This document shows, piece by piece, positions 34,768 through 46,190 of a stretch of DNA of 64,000 bases. Source of the stretch: Carex sylvatica (taxonomy: Eukaryota > Streptophyta > Magnoliopsida > Poales > Cyperaceae); the NCBI GenBank assembly GCA_964058845.1, contig CAXKVR010000109.1:62001-126000 (forward strand), given 5' to 3'. The number at the start of each line of letters is the position of its first letter. Position 1 is the first letter of the stretch. The position numbers were made by a program, and so were the translations under genes. The notes under the pieces are model-generated. The model ran no database searches and had not been told where the DNA came from. It saw only the letters and a program-made list of their open reading frames with translations.

Positions 34768-35567
34768 ATCCTAATGGAAGCTACTGTGCTCTTAGTTCAA
34801 AGCGGTAAATATTTGAACTAGTGTTTACATTTGTATATAAAGCAGTAAGGTCTATTGAGTTCAAGCAAAAATCTCATAAAGAAGTAACAGCTTGTATGGT
34901 GTGTCAATGTAAAGATTTTTGATTCTTCTGTGCAATTCTTCTGTGTCAATGGATTAAAAACAATTAGGTCTAAACCCCAACAAATGAGCAATGCAAAACC
35001 TGTAATAACTGAACCAACCAAACTGTAACCAGTAGCTGAGCTAAATTGGATTTCACGCTGGAAATCTTCTTATCTAATACATACATAATACCCTTATCTT
35101 ATGCAAATGACACTCAACAGTTCCTGTTCTGAACTCATGTTAGACTACTTTGGCTTACAAATATTAGGTGTATAATTTGTAACATATTAAGCTAAATTAA
35201 TATCCAGCAAAAAGTTACTCAATTGCCCTTGCCTACATATTGACTTAATAGAATGCCTCTGCAGCAAGTTATGTTGGGCCTTAACATGGTCGAGTTAATT
35301 CAACAATTACCTTAATATTGTGCAAACGCTGGTTTATGTTCTTGTTACTTTTACTAATAATTTTGGCCATCTCTTTGTTTATACAGGCGATTTGTCCATA
35401 GATTCATCAGCAGATAATGCTCCCTCTCCAGTAGCTGAGTTAATGTTGACAAATCTGTAGAGTTCTCTTATGAAGAGCTCTCCAAAGCCACTAATGATTT
35501 TAGCATGGCTAATAAGATTGGCCAAGGCGGATACCGGGCTGTTTACTATGCAAAGCTCCGAGGAGAG
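34768..35567 (+). pseudogene. CERK1: Captured LysM receptor kinase (CERK1-type) exon pair
   Basis: Exon-like blocks at 34,768-34,804 and 35,387-35,567 have AG/GT borders. The first, joined to the second, reads MEATVLLVQSGDLSIDSSAD then NAPSPVA, like a CERK1 juxtamembrane segment. A frameshift follows. The last 108 bases read [20 protein letters not shown] then [20 protein letters not shown], the start of the CERK1-family kinase domain. The glycine loop is altered (GQGGYRAV where the family has GQGGFGAV). The sequence stops before the exon with the ATP-binding lysine. The frameshift, the altered loop and the missing remainder make it non-functional as a kinase. Exact source gene unknown. Confidence 0.85.
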
Positions 35568-36002
35568 GTTTATTGAATAAGTTTCTTTCTACTTTGGTTC
35601 TTGGGAAACTTTATAAAATGACATTCAATATTTTTTATATACGCAACAAGCCCATTTACATTTATTTGCAAATAGCAAAAAAATGTTAGCCTAGTAGGAT
35701 GGCAAAGATTGTTTCTGTTAAATGTTTGCTGTTTTTTCCCTATATATTGAGTTTTTTTTTTTTGTTACAACTCTAAATTAAATTGGAATGAAGTCATATG
35801 TGTTATGTAAATTTTGCTATAGTGTGATTTTTTGTAAATGAATATGTTATGTTATTAAATTGTGTTGTCTTTTGTTTATGTTGTCTACGTTATTTGCATG
35901 ATATTCTATTTAATGTCAATGAATGTCGTATATTAATATATATGGCTAGCAAAAATATGGAGGCTAGCCCCGATACAAGAAGAACTATGCCAAAAATTTT
36001 AT

Positions 36003-36300
36003 GTCAACACCGACTGTTTTTAGGACCTACACTGACTGTTTTTAAAAACAGTCACTGTAGGGTACCAACACTGACTGTTTTTAAAAACAGTCACTGTAGG
36101 GTACCAACACTGACTGTTTTTTAACAGTCACTGTAGGTACCCTACACTGACTGTTTTTAAAAACAGTCACTGTAGGTACCAACACTGACTGTTTCTTAAC
36201 AGTCAGTGTAGGGTAACCTTCACTGGCGCCGGCTTTACTGACGCTGCTATAATAGTCGGTGTAGGGGTATTTGAACAGTCAGTGAAGGGGTTTTTTGTAC
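36003..36300. repeat. CACTA 3' subterminal repeat array
   Basis: Alternating ACACTGACTGTTTTTA and AAAACAGTCACTGTAG units lead into the right terminus. These differ from the 5' array in a CAGTCACTGTAG variant, so the two ends have diverged or have been homogenised separately. Confidence 0.8.
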
Positions 36301-37412
36301 TAGTGATGAGGGTAAAATGGTCATTTTTTATTAATATGAAACTGTGTTTTCATTTGATTAAATTAAGAAATGAGGATATTAATCAAACGAGCGTCACACT
36401 GCTGAAGAGTTCGGTACAATAGTTGAGTGCTATATGGAATCACGGTAAAATATTAATTGAGCGAGAGTTGTTTAAACCAACTAATTTGTTAAATTAAATT
36501 TCTTTTGTTATAAATCAGGACTTCTATTTTCTGTGCTTATAACTGCGGTAATTACTGATGGCAAAGATGTAAATAAATATCCTTTTTACACGGACAAGAT
36601 ATGAAGTGGAAATAATAACACGATTGAGGCTATGGTGCTATGCATATTACGTATTGACTTGTACTTTGATCTCCTCTTTAGAAAATACTTGTTTTAAAAA
36701 AAAATTCGATCTCATATTTTTAGTTCTCATATGTAAAGGAACACAAAAGTGAGGCTATGGTAATATGCATAGCGCATATTGGTCCGTATTATGGATCAAT
36801 ATCTTTGTTTTTAAAGTTCAAATAGTCGATTTGAAACGTTATGTATGATCTTCATATGAAAAATGTATTTGCAGACTAAATTTTGTACTTTTTACAATTT
36901 TTTTACTTTTTTTTCTAAATAGGTAGAAAATTACTAATTTTGAATGGTCTAGAAAATAGTAAAAAGTAATTTAAAACTGTAAAATTTGATCTACAAGTAT
37001 ATTTTTATTCGGAAATTATGTTGAATGGTTCAGATTGATTGTTTGGACTTTGAAAGTAGATATATTGATTGACTGTTTGGACTCTTTTCTCAGCTCTTCA
37101 TAAAAGTTTGAATTGCTAACCGCATTGAGCAAATAGATTGGTATGAAAATGCAAAATAGAAAGATAATTGTGCATGCATCTCAATTGAATATTTGAAATA
37201 TTTGCTAGGGTTTTGGCCCCATGCATACTTCCAAGAGTTGGCATTGGCACAAAGAACCAACCAAGTTACAGCTAATACCGGGTCGTTTAACATGAGAAGA
37301 AACGAAATTGAGACCGTGTATGTATATATTAAGTCAAAGTCGCAATCGAACCCAGCTAAGAGACACCAGCCCAATTCTAGACTACTCAATGGAGTCGGGT
37401 CTCAGGCAGTGA

Positions 37413-38510
37413 CCTCGTTTAACTTGATTTTTTATTTTTTATTTATTTTTTATGAAATTAGGTCTATGGTTTAGTGTAGTTCGACTTTTTCTTTTTCTTT
37501 TTTTACTTTGTTTGTGTTGATTATATAGGAGAAATAGAATGTGTGGTTTTCTTGTTTCATTCTGGGTGAAATATTGCTCTCTTTAACTTCCTCTCTGTAT
37601 AAAGTTCATTTCCTAGATTTTTGTTTTTTTGTTTTTTTTTTTGTTTATGGGAGAATTTCATGTATGCACCTCAAAAATTTCAAAATTACGTATTTTCCCT
37701 CTAACTTTCAAAATTTTACAAATTTACCCAAATTATTGCATATTCTATTAAAACTCATTTTACCCTTTATTATAAAAAATAAACATATGAACTATGTATG
37801 TACCAGAAAAATGTTCAGTTTCATTGGACAAATTGAATATACTCTTCCACAGGTTTAGTGTAGTTGATTTTTTATTTTATTTTAAATTTGCACGTGTTGA
37901 TTATAAAGTAGATAAGTACCATTGATAGACATACAAAAGTACACAGCTCAATATAGAAAAACTAAATTTAAATCAGTACAAATTTATATTAGACATGTTG
38001 AAATATTAAAGCGGAACACAGATCTTAAAGCGGATCGAACGAAACTGAAGTCCATCAAGCTAAAGTATGTCCGAAATAAAAAATTTGACATGTGAATTCA
38101 AACAAAGGGTTGGTCCATGTTGAGTTCAATGGAGCTATATAATGCATTCTCAATAACTAAGGCCATAATTTTATAAAAAATAATAATAATTAAGGCCATC
38201 AACAGTGTGCCTCTGATTTCAATTTTTATATTGGGCTTTAAAAAAATCTAATTACAACTTGGCCCATTAGATTACATTCAAGATGTCAGATATTGCCTGT
38301 TTAAAGTTGCTACAAGTGTCCTTAATTTGTTTTGGTGCATAAAGGAGAAGTAGAGATTATTTTAAATTTCATTAAAACAGTTTACATTTTACAATATTCA
38401 ATTCACATCTTGCAAAACCATATCAAGCACACAAATACACAATAAAAAGAAAATAAAATTGATTTTCATATATTTTTCATAGAAGATGGGATAAAGCAAT
38501 AGTATGTCAT
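37413..38510 (+). repeat. LPP pseudogene 3' flank (duplicated block)
   Basis: Matches 11,163-11,690 and 13,040-13,620 of the intact locus and lacks the Mutator-like element found there. No ORF of interest. Confidence 0.85.
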
Positions 38511-38513
38511 GTC

Positions 38514-38660
38514 AAAATTGAAACGAAACCATCTACCAAAGCACTCGAAAGGGAACTTCCGACTGCTATGGAATGTGTTGACGCATATGCCAACAAGAAA
38601 CCAAAAATTTGCCCGGTACTACGCATGCTTGGCACTGATGAGCCCATCCATCGTTCGGTA
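38514..38660 (+). pseudogene. Receptor-like kinase C-terminal fragment
   Basis: A 49-codon stretch reads KIETKPSTKALERELPTAME, then CVDAYANKKPKICPVLRMLG and TDEPIHRS. This has the pattern of the last kinase subdomain in plant RLKs (PSTRALKRALLTALRCVDP..KRPKM..VVRMLE). The invariant arginine of subdomain XI is replaced (NKKPK) and no other kinase exon is near. It starts exactly where homology to the LPP downstream flank ends. Probably a captured or relocated exon scrap. Confidence 0.6.
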
Positions 38661-38739
38661 TGCTCCAATTATAGACATTTTACTTTTGTGAATTTTTTTA
38701 CACGGTGTCATTAATTTTTGTGGATTATACGGTGTCATT

Positions 38740-39208
38740 AATTGAATGCTTCTATAAAATAATTTATGTTTTTCTAAATAAAATGTTTTAGGGACAATTT
38801 ATCTGCAAGTTAAGATTTCTCTCAATAATAAACACCTATTCCAAGAATATTCATTATAAACATCTCACTTTCGGAAAAACATCGGAGGTTTTGTTTTTCT
38901 TATATATTATTTCTTTGAGATAATATACAGCTTTCATTTGGAGGTCAGAACGAAACATTTATTTGGGGGTCGGTCGATCGGGGCCCTCAATTAATGTAGA
39001 TTAAATTAAACCTGATTTCCTTCACATATGGTTGCCTTCACAATGGCTTGCATGTTCCTGTATATTACAATTGATAAGTGTGAATATATTTTTTAATCTG
39101 ATATTCTTTTAGGCTATTAGGGGAAAAGGCCTACTAAGATCTCCAACTATACCCATTACATTTTCTCTTCCTCTTGAACACTAGCTGTAGCTTTCATTCA
39201 AAACAAAA
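38740..39208 (+). promoter_or_regulatory. NLR-B upstream region
   Basis: Shares GCTTTCATTTGGAGGTCA, GGCCCTCAATTAATGTAGAT, GGGGAAAAGGCCTACTAA and CCAACTATACCCATTACATT with the regions before NLR-A and NLR-C. It lacks the sequence further upstream that those two share, and a short piece (AATAATCCAAAAATTGCA type) is missing. Regulatory role inferred from position only. Confidence 0.5.
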
Positions 39209-42200
39209 ATGTCGATGATACTCGATGCTTTCCTGTCAAAGTTTAGTGAACTTGTCGTGAAAATGGTGCAGGATGAGGTGGGCATGCTGCTTGGAATCCC
39301 GGGTCAGCTGGAGAAGCTCAACAACACCGTTCGTGACATCCAATGTGTTCTCGCAGATGCTGAGAGGAAGCAGAGCACTAGCAAAGCCGTTGAGCGCTGG
39401 CTCAATCAGCTCAAGGATGTCATGTATGATGCTGATGACGTCATCGACCTCTGTAAGATCAAGGCAACAGAACACCTTGCTGGCTCAAGTTCATATTCCT
39501 CTTCAAATGCCCGTTGTGGCATCCCTTTGCTGTCTTGCTGCCGCAACCCCTTCTTTGCTCATCAGATTGGGTCCAAAATCATGGATATCAATTCGAAGCT
39601 AGAGGGGATTGTGAAGGGAAAGCATGATCTAGGTTTGACCGAATCACAAATCTTTTCTGGGCCTTCTAGTCGAGTTTGCCGAGTGGACTCGATCATAAGC
39701 CACAAGACTGATCCGTCGGTTGTCCTAGATGATATTGTGGGAGAAAAGATCGAAGAAGATACTGAGTTGCTAGTGAACTGGCTGATCGAAGAAGAAAAGG
39801 GTGTGCGAGAAAAAATTTGTGTTGCAGCTATTGTGGGGATGGGTGGAATAGGGAAGACCACTCTAGCAAAAAGGATATTCAATGATCAGAGAATTCATGA
39901 GGAATTCCAGTTAAAAGTTTGGATATGTGTCTCAAAGGAGGTGAAAGGAATAGAAATTTTAAAATGTATGATCCGAGAGGCAGGAGGTCAGTATGGTGAC
40001 GCCAAAGAAAGATCTGAGCTGGTGCCCTTACTCAAGGGGCTCATTAAGGGGAAAAAATTCCTTCTTGTTCTCGATGATGTTTGGGAAGAGAGTCGAGATG
40101 TTTGGGATGGCCTGTTGCGTGTTCCCATGACTGACGGAGCACGTGGGAGTAGATTACTTGTCACAACTCGGAATGGAAGAGTTGCGAATGGAATGAGGGC
40201 AGAAAAATCACATCAAGTAAACAAGTTATCTGATGAGGATGGCTTGTCCTTGTTAGTTAAACAGGTATTACCAATAACTATGATGGTATTTTACAATATA
40301 CTCCTAATTTGAATTTTTATTAGATGTGCTAACCTGCTCAAATTTGCTCTACTTTTGTTCTGGGCTTCTTGTTATTTGAAGCAGCAGTTCACAACTAGTG
40401 TAATTAAAAGTATAGTTTTATATTTAGTTGTTGAAAAAGAAGTGCAGTCGGATATAGCATTTTAAAAAAAAATTCCAATTAATGCAAAATATTCGACCAT
40501 GGGAAACTAAATTAGTTTGGTCATTTACTGTAAAATTTGAATTTTTCTAGCTTTAAATTTTCTGATATGCATGACATTAATTTTGAAGAACAAAATTAAA
40601 GAATACAAAGTTACCAACTAATTCATGTTTACATTATTTGACAGGTAACCCCAAACGGAGTTGAGAGTGAGATTAAAGATCTCATGGAAATCGGAATGCA
40701 AATTGTTAAAAAATGTGACGGTTTGCCTATTGCCATCAAAAGCATAGGTGGTGTACTTTGCACAAAAGGCAACACCAGAGACAACTGGGAAGCAATTCTT
40801 GAAAGCCATGTTTGGTTCATGAATGGGCTATCGGAAGATGTCCATCGTGCTTTCTATTTGAGTTATGAGGACCTTCCATCACATTTGAAGCAATGCTTCA
40901 TTTTTTGCTCCCTCTATCCTGAAGATTTTCTGTTTTACCAAGTAGATTTAATCTATATGTGGCAAGCAGAAGGTTTTTTTAAAGGTAAGGGAAATTTTTG
41001 GGAATTGGGCCAATTGTATTGCACAGAGTTAATAGTGCGAAATCTTTTGGAAGATCATACTAAAAGCTACTTTAGATGGAAACGATGCAAAATGCATGAC
41101 CTTTTGTGGTCTTTTGCCCGTCAATTAGGAAAAGATGAGAACTATGTTTTAAGGGAGAAACAAGTTTTAACCAAGTCTGTTGATTCCCTGAAAGTACGAC
41201 GGTTATCAATAGAAGGAAATGATGTGGTGAATGCTGAAGTAATTAAAAATGAAAAAGGGGTGAGAACACTAGTACTTCGTAATAAACGTGATGTTGCACT
41301 TCATGATCTATGTAAAGCAGCTTCTAAGCTTCGCATATTAGATCTACGTTGGTCCAATATCTCAAGCCTGCCAGATTCTTTGTTTAGACTTGTGCATCTC
41401 AGATACTTGGATGTGAGTAATTCGAAGTTGAGAAATATTCCAAGTTCCTTAGGAAATCTAATAAATTTAGAATGTTTTTTTTGTATGGACTGCACTGAGT
41501 TGTCCCACATCCCCCAAAGCATTAGTAATCTACGAGAGCTGAGGTGTCTTAGTTTTATAAATACAAAGGTTGAGGCAATCCCATTGGGATTAAAGAATAT
41601 AGAAAAGCTCATTGGTTTATATGGCTTCCAGCCATACAAGAATAGTTTTGAGGGACTCAGTAGCCTAGACGAACTAGAATCTCTATCACAACTCATTGAA
41701 CTTAGGTTAGTGGGCTTAGAGAGTGTATCTGATAGGAACATAGCAAAAAGAGCTAACCTATTAACCAAAAATAAGTTGAGAAAACTTCACCTTTTATACA
41801 CTTTATTGAGCTCGAAAGAACAACTTTCTCAAACTAACGAGAAGAAGATGGCAACTGAGGATGTTTTAAATGAGCTCTGTCCTCCATGTTCCGTAGATGA
41901 TATGATAATTTATGGTTACTTTGGTAGACATCTTCCTAATTGGTTGAATCTGGGAGCAGCCCTTCCGAACTTGAAATATCTTACAATTGCAAAGTGTGCT
42001 TGCTTTGAGGGGCTTGCCCCATTAGGCCAACTCCCCAATTTGGATTTCCTTCGAATAAAAGGTGCCTATTCAGTGGTTAGTGTGGGAGAAGAATTCTTCT
42101 GGGGGGATATCCAAAACAGAGAAACAGTAGCAACGAGTTGTCTTGCCAAGCATGCATTTCCCAAATTGAGCAAACTATACTTTATAAATATGCCCAATTG

Positions 42201-42771
42201 GAAAGAGTGGCAGTGGACTAAGGGACAACCAGCTATGCCCAAACTAACGGAATTTATTATTAGAGCTTGTCCCCAGTTGAGATTTCTTCCGGAGGGTCTT
42301 TCACATTATGCTACTTCCTTGGAGAACGTAATTATTGAAAATGCTGACAATCTGATTACCATAGAGAACCTCCCAACAACCAAGGAAATTAATATTTCGG
42401 ACAATCCTAACTTGGTGAGGATTTCTAATATACCCAACATCTCATTTATTAGGATTAGGGAATGCCCAGATCTAAGAACTTTGGAGAACATTGAATCATT
42501 ACAAAGAATGCAATTGGTTGATATTAAAATGAAAGCCCTCCCGGATTACTTGATGGCAATAATGCCACAGAAACTAACAATCGAGTGTAGTGAGAAGCTG
42601 TTTCGGGAGATTGCTACCGAAGGAGACACGGGTTCTGAGTGGAACAAAATCAAGCACATTGACAAGGTGAAGCTTTCCACACTGGATGAATCGCTCTATG
42701 CTACCTACAAGAAGACACCATTCAATTTCACCACCAATATAAGCACAAGGTCAGTTTCAGAGATGATGTGA
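39209..42771 (+). CDS. NLR-B: CC-NB-ARC-LRR disease resistance protein, intact
   Basis: Exons 39,209-40,264 and 40,645-42,771, with a 380-bp GT-AG intron; 1,060 residues. Coiled-coil with DADDVID, P-loop GMGGIGKTT (about 210-218), LLVLDDVW, GSRLLVTTR, GLPIA, CFIFCSLYPEDF (RNBS-D) and a CKMHDLL (MHD) motif appear in normal order, followed by LRRs. It ends SVSEMM, a few residues past the NLR-A end because of one inserted T before the stop. It differs from NLR-A most in the LRR, where ligand contact is expected, and least in the nucleotide-binding core. Relative to A and C it has several private changes just before the intron (NGRVANGMRAEK, DEDGLSLL). No inactivating mutation seen. Confidence 0.95.
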
Positions 42772-43432
42772 TCTTTTCATTACTCTTTTTGTTTAGGTAT
42801 ATTAATTTTTCTATGTGATCTAACTAGCTTTATATTAATTTTCATGTATTTAATTAATATTCAAATATCAGATCCAAATCATGATTTTGCTTGAGCTAAA
42901 TCCACCGTAGTCTCTGTTGAGAATTAATTCAAAATTGTTTCTTGAAATCTGCGTTAGTTATTTCCCCATATAGTTATTTTAGGAATAGTTGACAACTTGA
43001 TATGGTGGGCTGTTATTTTAGTATATTAGTGGGATGTTATTTTAGGAAATTTGTGATTCTTATTTTAGTAACGTTATAGTGTTTTAGAAACTATAATTTG
43101 TGTATTAGAAAGTACAATTGAGCATTTTGAGAAAATTGTTTCTGTTTACCAGTATTTTCTCAGAAATTCTGTTTCTCTCTACAAGTACTGCAATTCATAG
43201 AGTAAAACCAGTTTTCGTAACAGAAAAGGCTGCAGCATATAGTCACGTTTCCAACAGCCTCCTACTATTCTTCAGAGAAGAATTTACAATTTGGAGTGCT
43301 CTAGTATATTAGTTTGTACCAGTTCATTGTGTCAATTGTAATGTCAATTCCGTCATTTTCCGTACTTTTTACTTTGTCAGCACTAATTTACCCTTATCTC
43401 TGAATATTTGCATGTTGGTGAGTCTTTATTCT
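42772..43432 (+). repeat. NLR 3' flank, copy B
   Basis: Homologous to 28,294-28,960. The match stops at about 43,432 (GTTGGTGAGTCTTTATTC) and the sequence continues directly into the trehalase remnant. Confidence 0.8.
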
Positions 43433-43511
43433 ATCGGCAGCATCTTATGCATAAACATCAATTATGAGCAATAGTACTAACACAATGATGGGCGTTCTTT
43501 ATGTACTGCAG

Positions 43512-45257
43512 CTGGAGCTAGACATATCAACATTTGCAAAAATCATTGGAGATAGTTCAACATCACAGAAATTCATTGAGGTTTCTAAATCTAGAAAAGC
43601 GGCAATCAGATCCCTTTTATGGAACCCTAATCTAGGTCAGTGGGTCGATTATTGGCTTAACAAACATGATGCTTATCAGGTACTTGTTTTAATGTTTGCT
43701 TATATTTCTATATTCTCTACTGGTACCAAGGTTTGCATTTTCAGGTATGGCTACAATACCAGACAAACATTTATTATGGGTTCCTTGCCCGAGTCATTCA
43801 CCAATGAGGCATTTTATCTATGTAACTTGATGTGCCCATATGATACTGGTATAGTATGGCCATTATATTAAGCCTTGATAGCAAATTTAATGCAAATCAA
43901 TCATTTTTTTTTCACTTAGCTTTTCTATCTGTTACTATCTGATTATGCTAGGGTGTTTATAGATGGAATCCTGGCTCTCAAAATTGCAAAATATTCGCAT
44001 CAAATTTTGTGCCTCTGTGGCTTTTGGCACATTATCCAGGTTTTGCCCTCAGTTCATAATATTATTTCAAAGATATCCAAATGCCAGAAAATCTTTTACC
44101 ACGATCAACTGAACCATTCTTGTTGTCAAGGATTTATTGCTCATGTTGAAATGTTATACAATTTTCTGATTTCGTACTAAAATCATGCTTTCGTATATTC
44201 AGATCAACTTACAGAGCACGATAAAGAGGTGATTATAAACAGCCTAAAGAAATCAGAGTTAATTCGTCAATACGGGATTGCTACTTCCCTGTCAAATACT
44301 GGGCAACAATGGTTGGTAATTCCTTTATTATAAAAAGAATAAAATACTATAAACTGATAATTGCAATGCTAACATCTTTTCTACAGGGATTTGCCAAATG
44401 GATGGGCCCCGTTACAGCAAATGATAATTGAAGGGCTGGTCAGTGCCCATTCGAAAGAAGCAAGACAATTGGCAGAGAGTATTGCCATAAATTGGATCAA
44501 AACAAACTTTGCTGCTTATAAGAAGACAGGTGCAATCCATGAGAAGTGCAATGTAGAGTTGTGTGGAGAATTTGGGGGGTGGCGGAGAATACAAGCCTCA
44601 GGTAAGTGTAACAATTAATCCTCATTTCCTTGTGCTACAGCTGTACCAGTTGACATTCATTTATTAAGAAATAAGAGGCCTGTTCGGACCCAATGCACAG
44701 ATCAACAAAAAACTGATTTAGCGAGAAACCAACAATTTTGCATTGCAGAATTTTTTTTCTTTTTATCTAACATATACATATATTGCTTTTTTTTTTTTTA
44801 ATTTACTTTTGTAACTACATTGGGTTAACTGGGAGGTCAGCCTTGTAGAGTCCGTATCGTCTCAGGTGCTGCTTAGGTGGGGCCCACAATTTTATGGTCC
44901 ACTTTAAGATTTGTGTCAGGTTAAAAGAACGGTCTAAATAAGTCCAAGCGGGTCCCAAGACTGCTGGTCTTAACCTTTTTAAGTCAGGTTGGTACCTGCC
45001 AGTTGCACTAGTACCAGTAATCAGTGTGTGCTTGTAGGTAGTTCATTCAAAAAAGCACGAAATTTTATATGATTGATACAGAACTTTAGTTTTTTTAATT
45101 TTGATATTCAAGTTTATCGATTAATTTTCCTTGTTTAGGCCCCCTCACAGTTGGAATTTTTTTTTTGGTGCAGACTGGTTTTGGATGGACAAATGGTGTG
45201 ATTTTGGCATTATTGGAAGAGTTTGGATGGCCTCGTGATAGAAATATAACCTGCTAA
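43512..45257 (+). pseudogene. TRE1: Trehalase, 3' five exons with frameshift
   Basis: Exons 43,512-43,679, 43,952-44,039, 44,203-44,311, 44,387-44,601 and 45,174-45,257, all with AG/GT borders in matching phases. Encoded motifs typical of plant alpha,alpha-trehalase (glycoside hydrolase 37) include SQNCKIFASNFVPLWLLAHY, GIATSLSNTGQQWDLPNGWA, PLQQMIIEG and TGFGWTNGVILALLEEFGW before the TAA stop. The N-terminal half of the enzyme is absent. In the fourth exon a run of six G (44,574-44,579) where the family glycine-rich stretch (CGEFGGGGEY) needs five shifts the frame. It is therefore a truncated pseudogene, unless both defects are bypassed. It sits immediately after the NLR-B 3' flank. Confidence 0.9.
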
Positions 45258-46060
45258 ATTAAATTGTCATTTTTAATTCAAATATATATTTATATATATG
45301 CACATACAATAAATGTATAATCGGTCTAAGGAAATAAAAAGATTAATATCTCTGGTCTGTATCTATGTACAAGGAGGATGCAATCAATCATCTTAATTAT
45401 TTATCCCATTATAGAAAATTCAAGAAGTAATTTAGTAGTTTATATGTTTCCAGCCATATATAATTCATGACATCAAAAGTTTGTCAGAAATATCGGTTGT
45501 GGCTAGGCCTTTAAATTGAATTCGGATCCCCTAAAATAACCCAAATTTTAAGTTTTTTTTTCATTTAACCCTCAGAATTTTTTATAAAAAATATGAAGAA
45601 TATATAAGTTAGTTCATATTCAATGATTATAATAAACGAAGACAATTAATTAGAACGTAATATACTTATCAACTAAATGAAATTGAAGTTTTAACAGTAT
45701 ATTATAAAGATCTGGATGTATATAACTGGTAGTTTAGTATCGTGAGATTATACCATAGAAGAAAAATCGAAATTAGAATCGGGGTTGGTCTTTTGACCAT
45801 GAAATTAGAATCGGGGTTGGTCTTTTGACCATGGAATTAGAATAAGTTGAATAGATAGGAATCCGTTGAATCGTATTGGATACTCGGACTTTTTTTGTAA
45901 AAAGCTTATTTTATACTAAAAAATAGAAAAAAATAATAAAAATATAATTTGTCAATAATTTTTATTTAAACAAATAATTACAATCAAATAATCTACTAAT
46001 ACAATATAATACAAGAATTTCAACACTTATATTTACTTATAGTTATATATTTTAGCAACA
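45258..46060. other. Non-coding stretch with a short tandem repeat
   Basis: No gene. GAAATTAGAATCGGGGTTGG with TCTTTTGACCATG is repeated twice in tandem at about 45,770-45,835. The rest is AT-rich. Confidence 0.5.
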
Positions 46061-46062
46061 AA

Positions 46063-46190
46063 AGATAGCATGGTATAGTGATAGTTGGTTTGGTTGATAA
46101 CCAAGAGGTTCTTGATTCGATTTATGTTGGAGGAAATTTTTTTGGAGATTGGTATTTGTGGGTTTCAACCGAAATTTGACTAGAATAGGA
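46063..46190 (+). mobile_element. tRNA-like SINE head
   Basis: TAGTGATAGTTGG (46,076-46,088) resembles a polymerase III A box and GATTCGATT (46,114-46,122) a B box, separated by GGTTGATAACCAAGAGG, which looks like a tRNA anticodon arm. A following poly(A) tail or flanking duplication is not clear. Could also be a decayed tRNA-derived sequence. Confidence 0.4.

Larger units (their letters stand above)
30946..36305. mobile_element. Non-autonomous CACTA (EnSpm) transposon with captured genes
   Basis: The left end CACTAGTACAAAAAATCCC and right end GGGGTTTTTTGTACTAGTG are near-perfect inverted repeats, extending to about 29 bp with two mismatches. Both sides carry the 3-bp target duplication ATG (30,943-30,945 and 36,306-36,308). 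The empty site is visible in the intact LPP intron 2 (AAGATAAGGGTAAAATGG near 8,654). Subterminal arrays of ACACTGACTGTTTTT and its complement fill 30,975-31,400 and 36,003-36,300, with a third internal array at 32,766-33,000. There is no TNPA/TNPD-type transposase ORF. The interior holds a GC-richer leader-like stretch (33,040-33,350), two isoamylase exons, and two LysM receptor kinase exons, all on the + strand. Confidence 0.93.
30405..37412 (+). pseudogene. LPP pseudogene (second copy), interrupted by CACTA element
   Basis: A duplicate of the intact LPP gene. Exon 1 begins inside the coding region at about 30,405 (start codon lost) and ends 30,586; Trp is replaced by TGA at 30,575-30,577. 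Exon 2 (30,673-30,760) is intact. Intron 2 holds the 5,360-bp CACTA element. Exon 3 (36,519-36,568) has a 60-bp in-frame deletion between two CTGATG repeats, removing the KxxxxxxRP motif. Intron 3 then jumps near 36,660 into intron 6, so exons 4-6, with PSGH and the catalytic His, are gone. Exon 7 (37,209-37,412) has a small insertion near its middle that shifts frame. It cannot encode a phosphatase. Confidence 0.93.

Noticed and set aside
33763..35567. A functional fused isoamylase-kinase gene inside the CACTA element
   Set aside because: Only two short exon pairs are present, one with a frameshift and stops, and neither includes a complete catalytic site.
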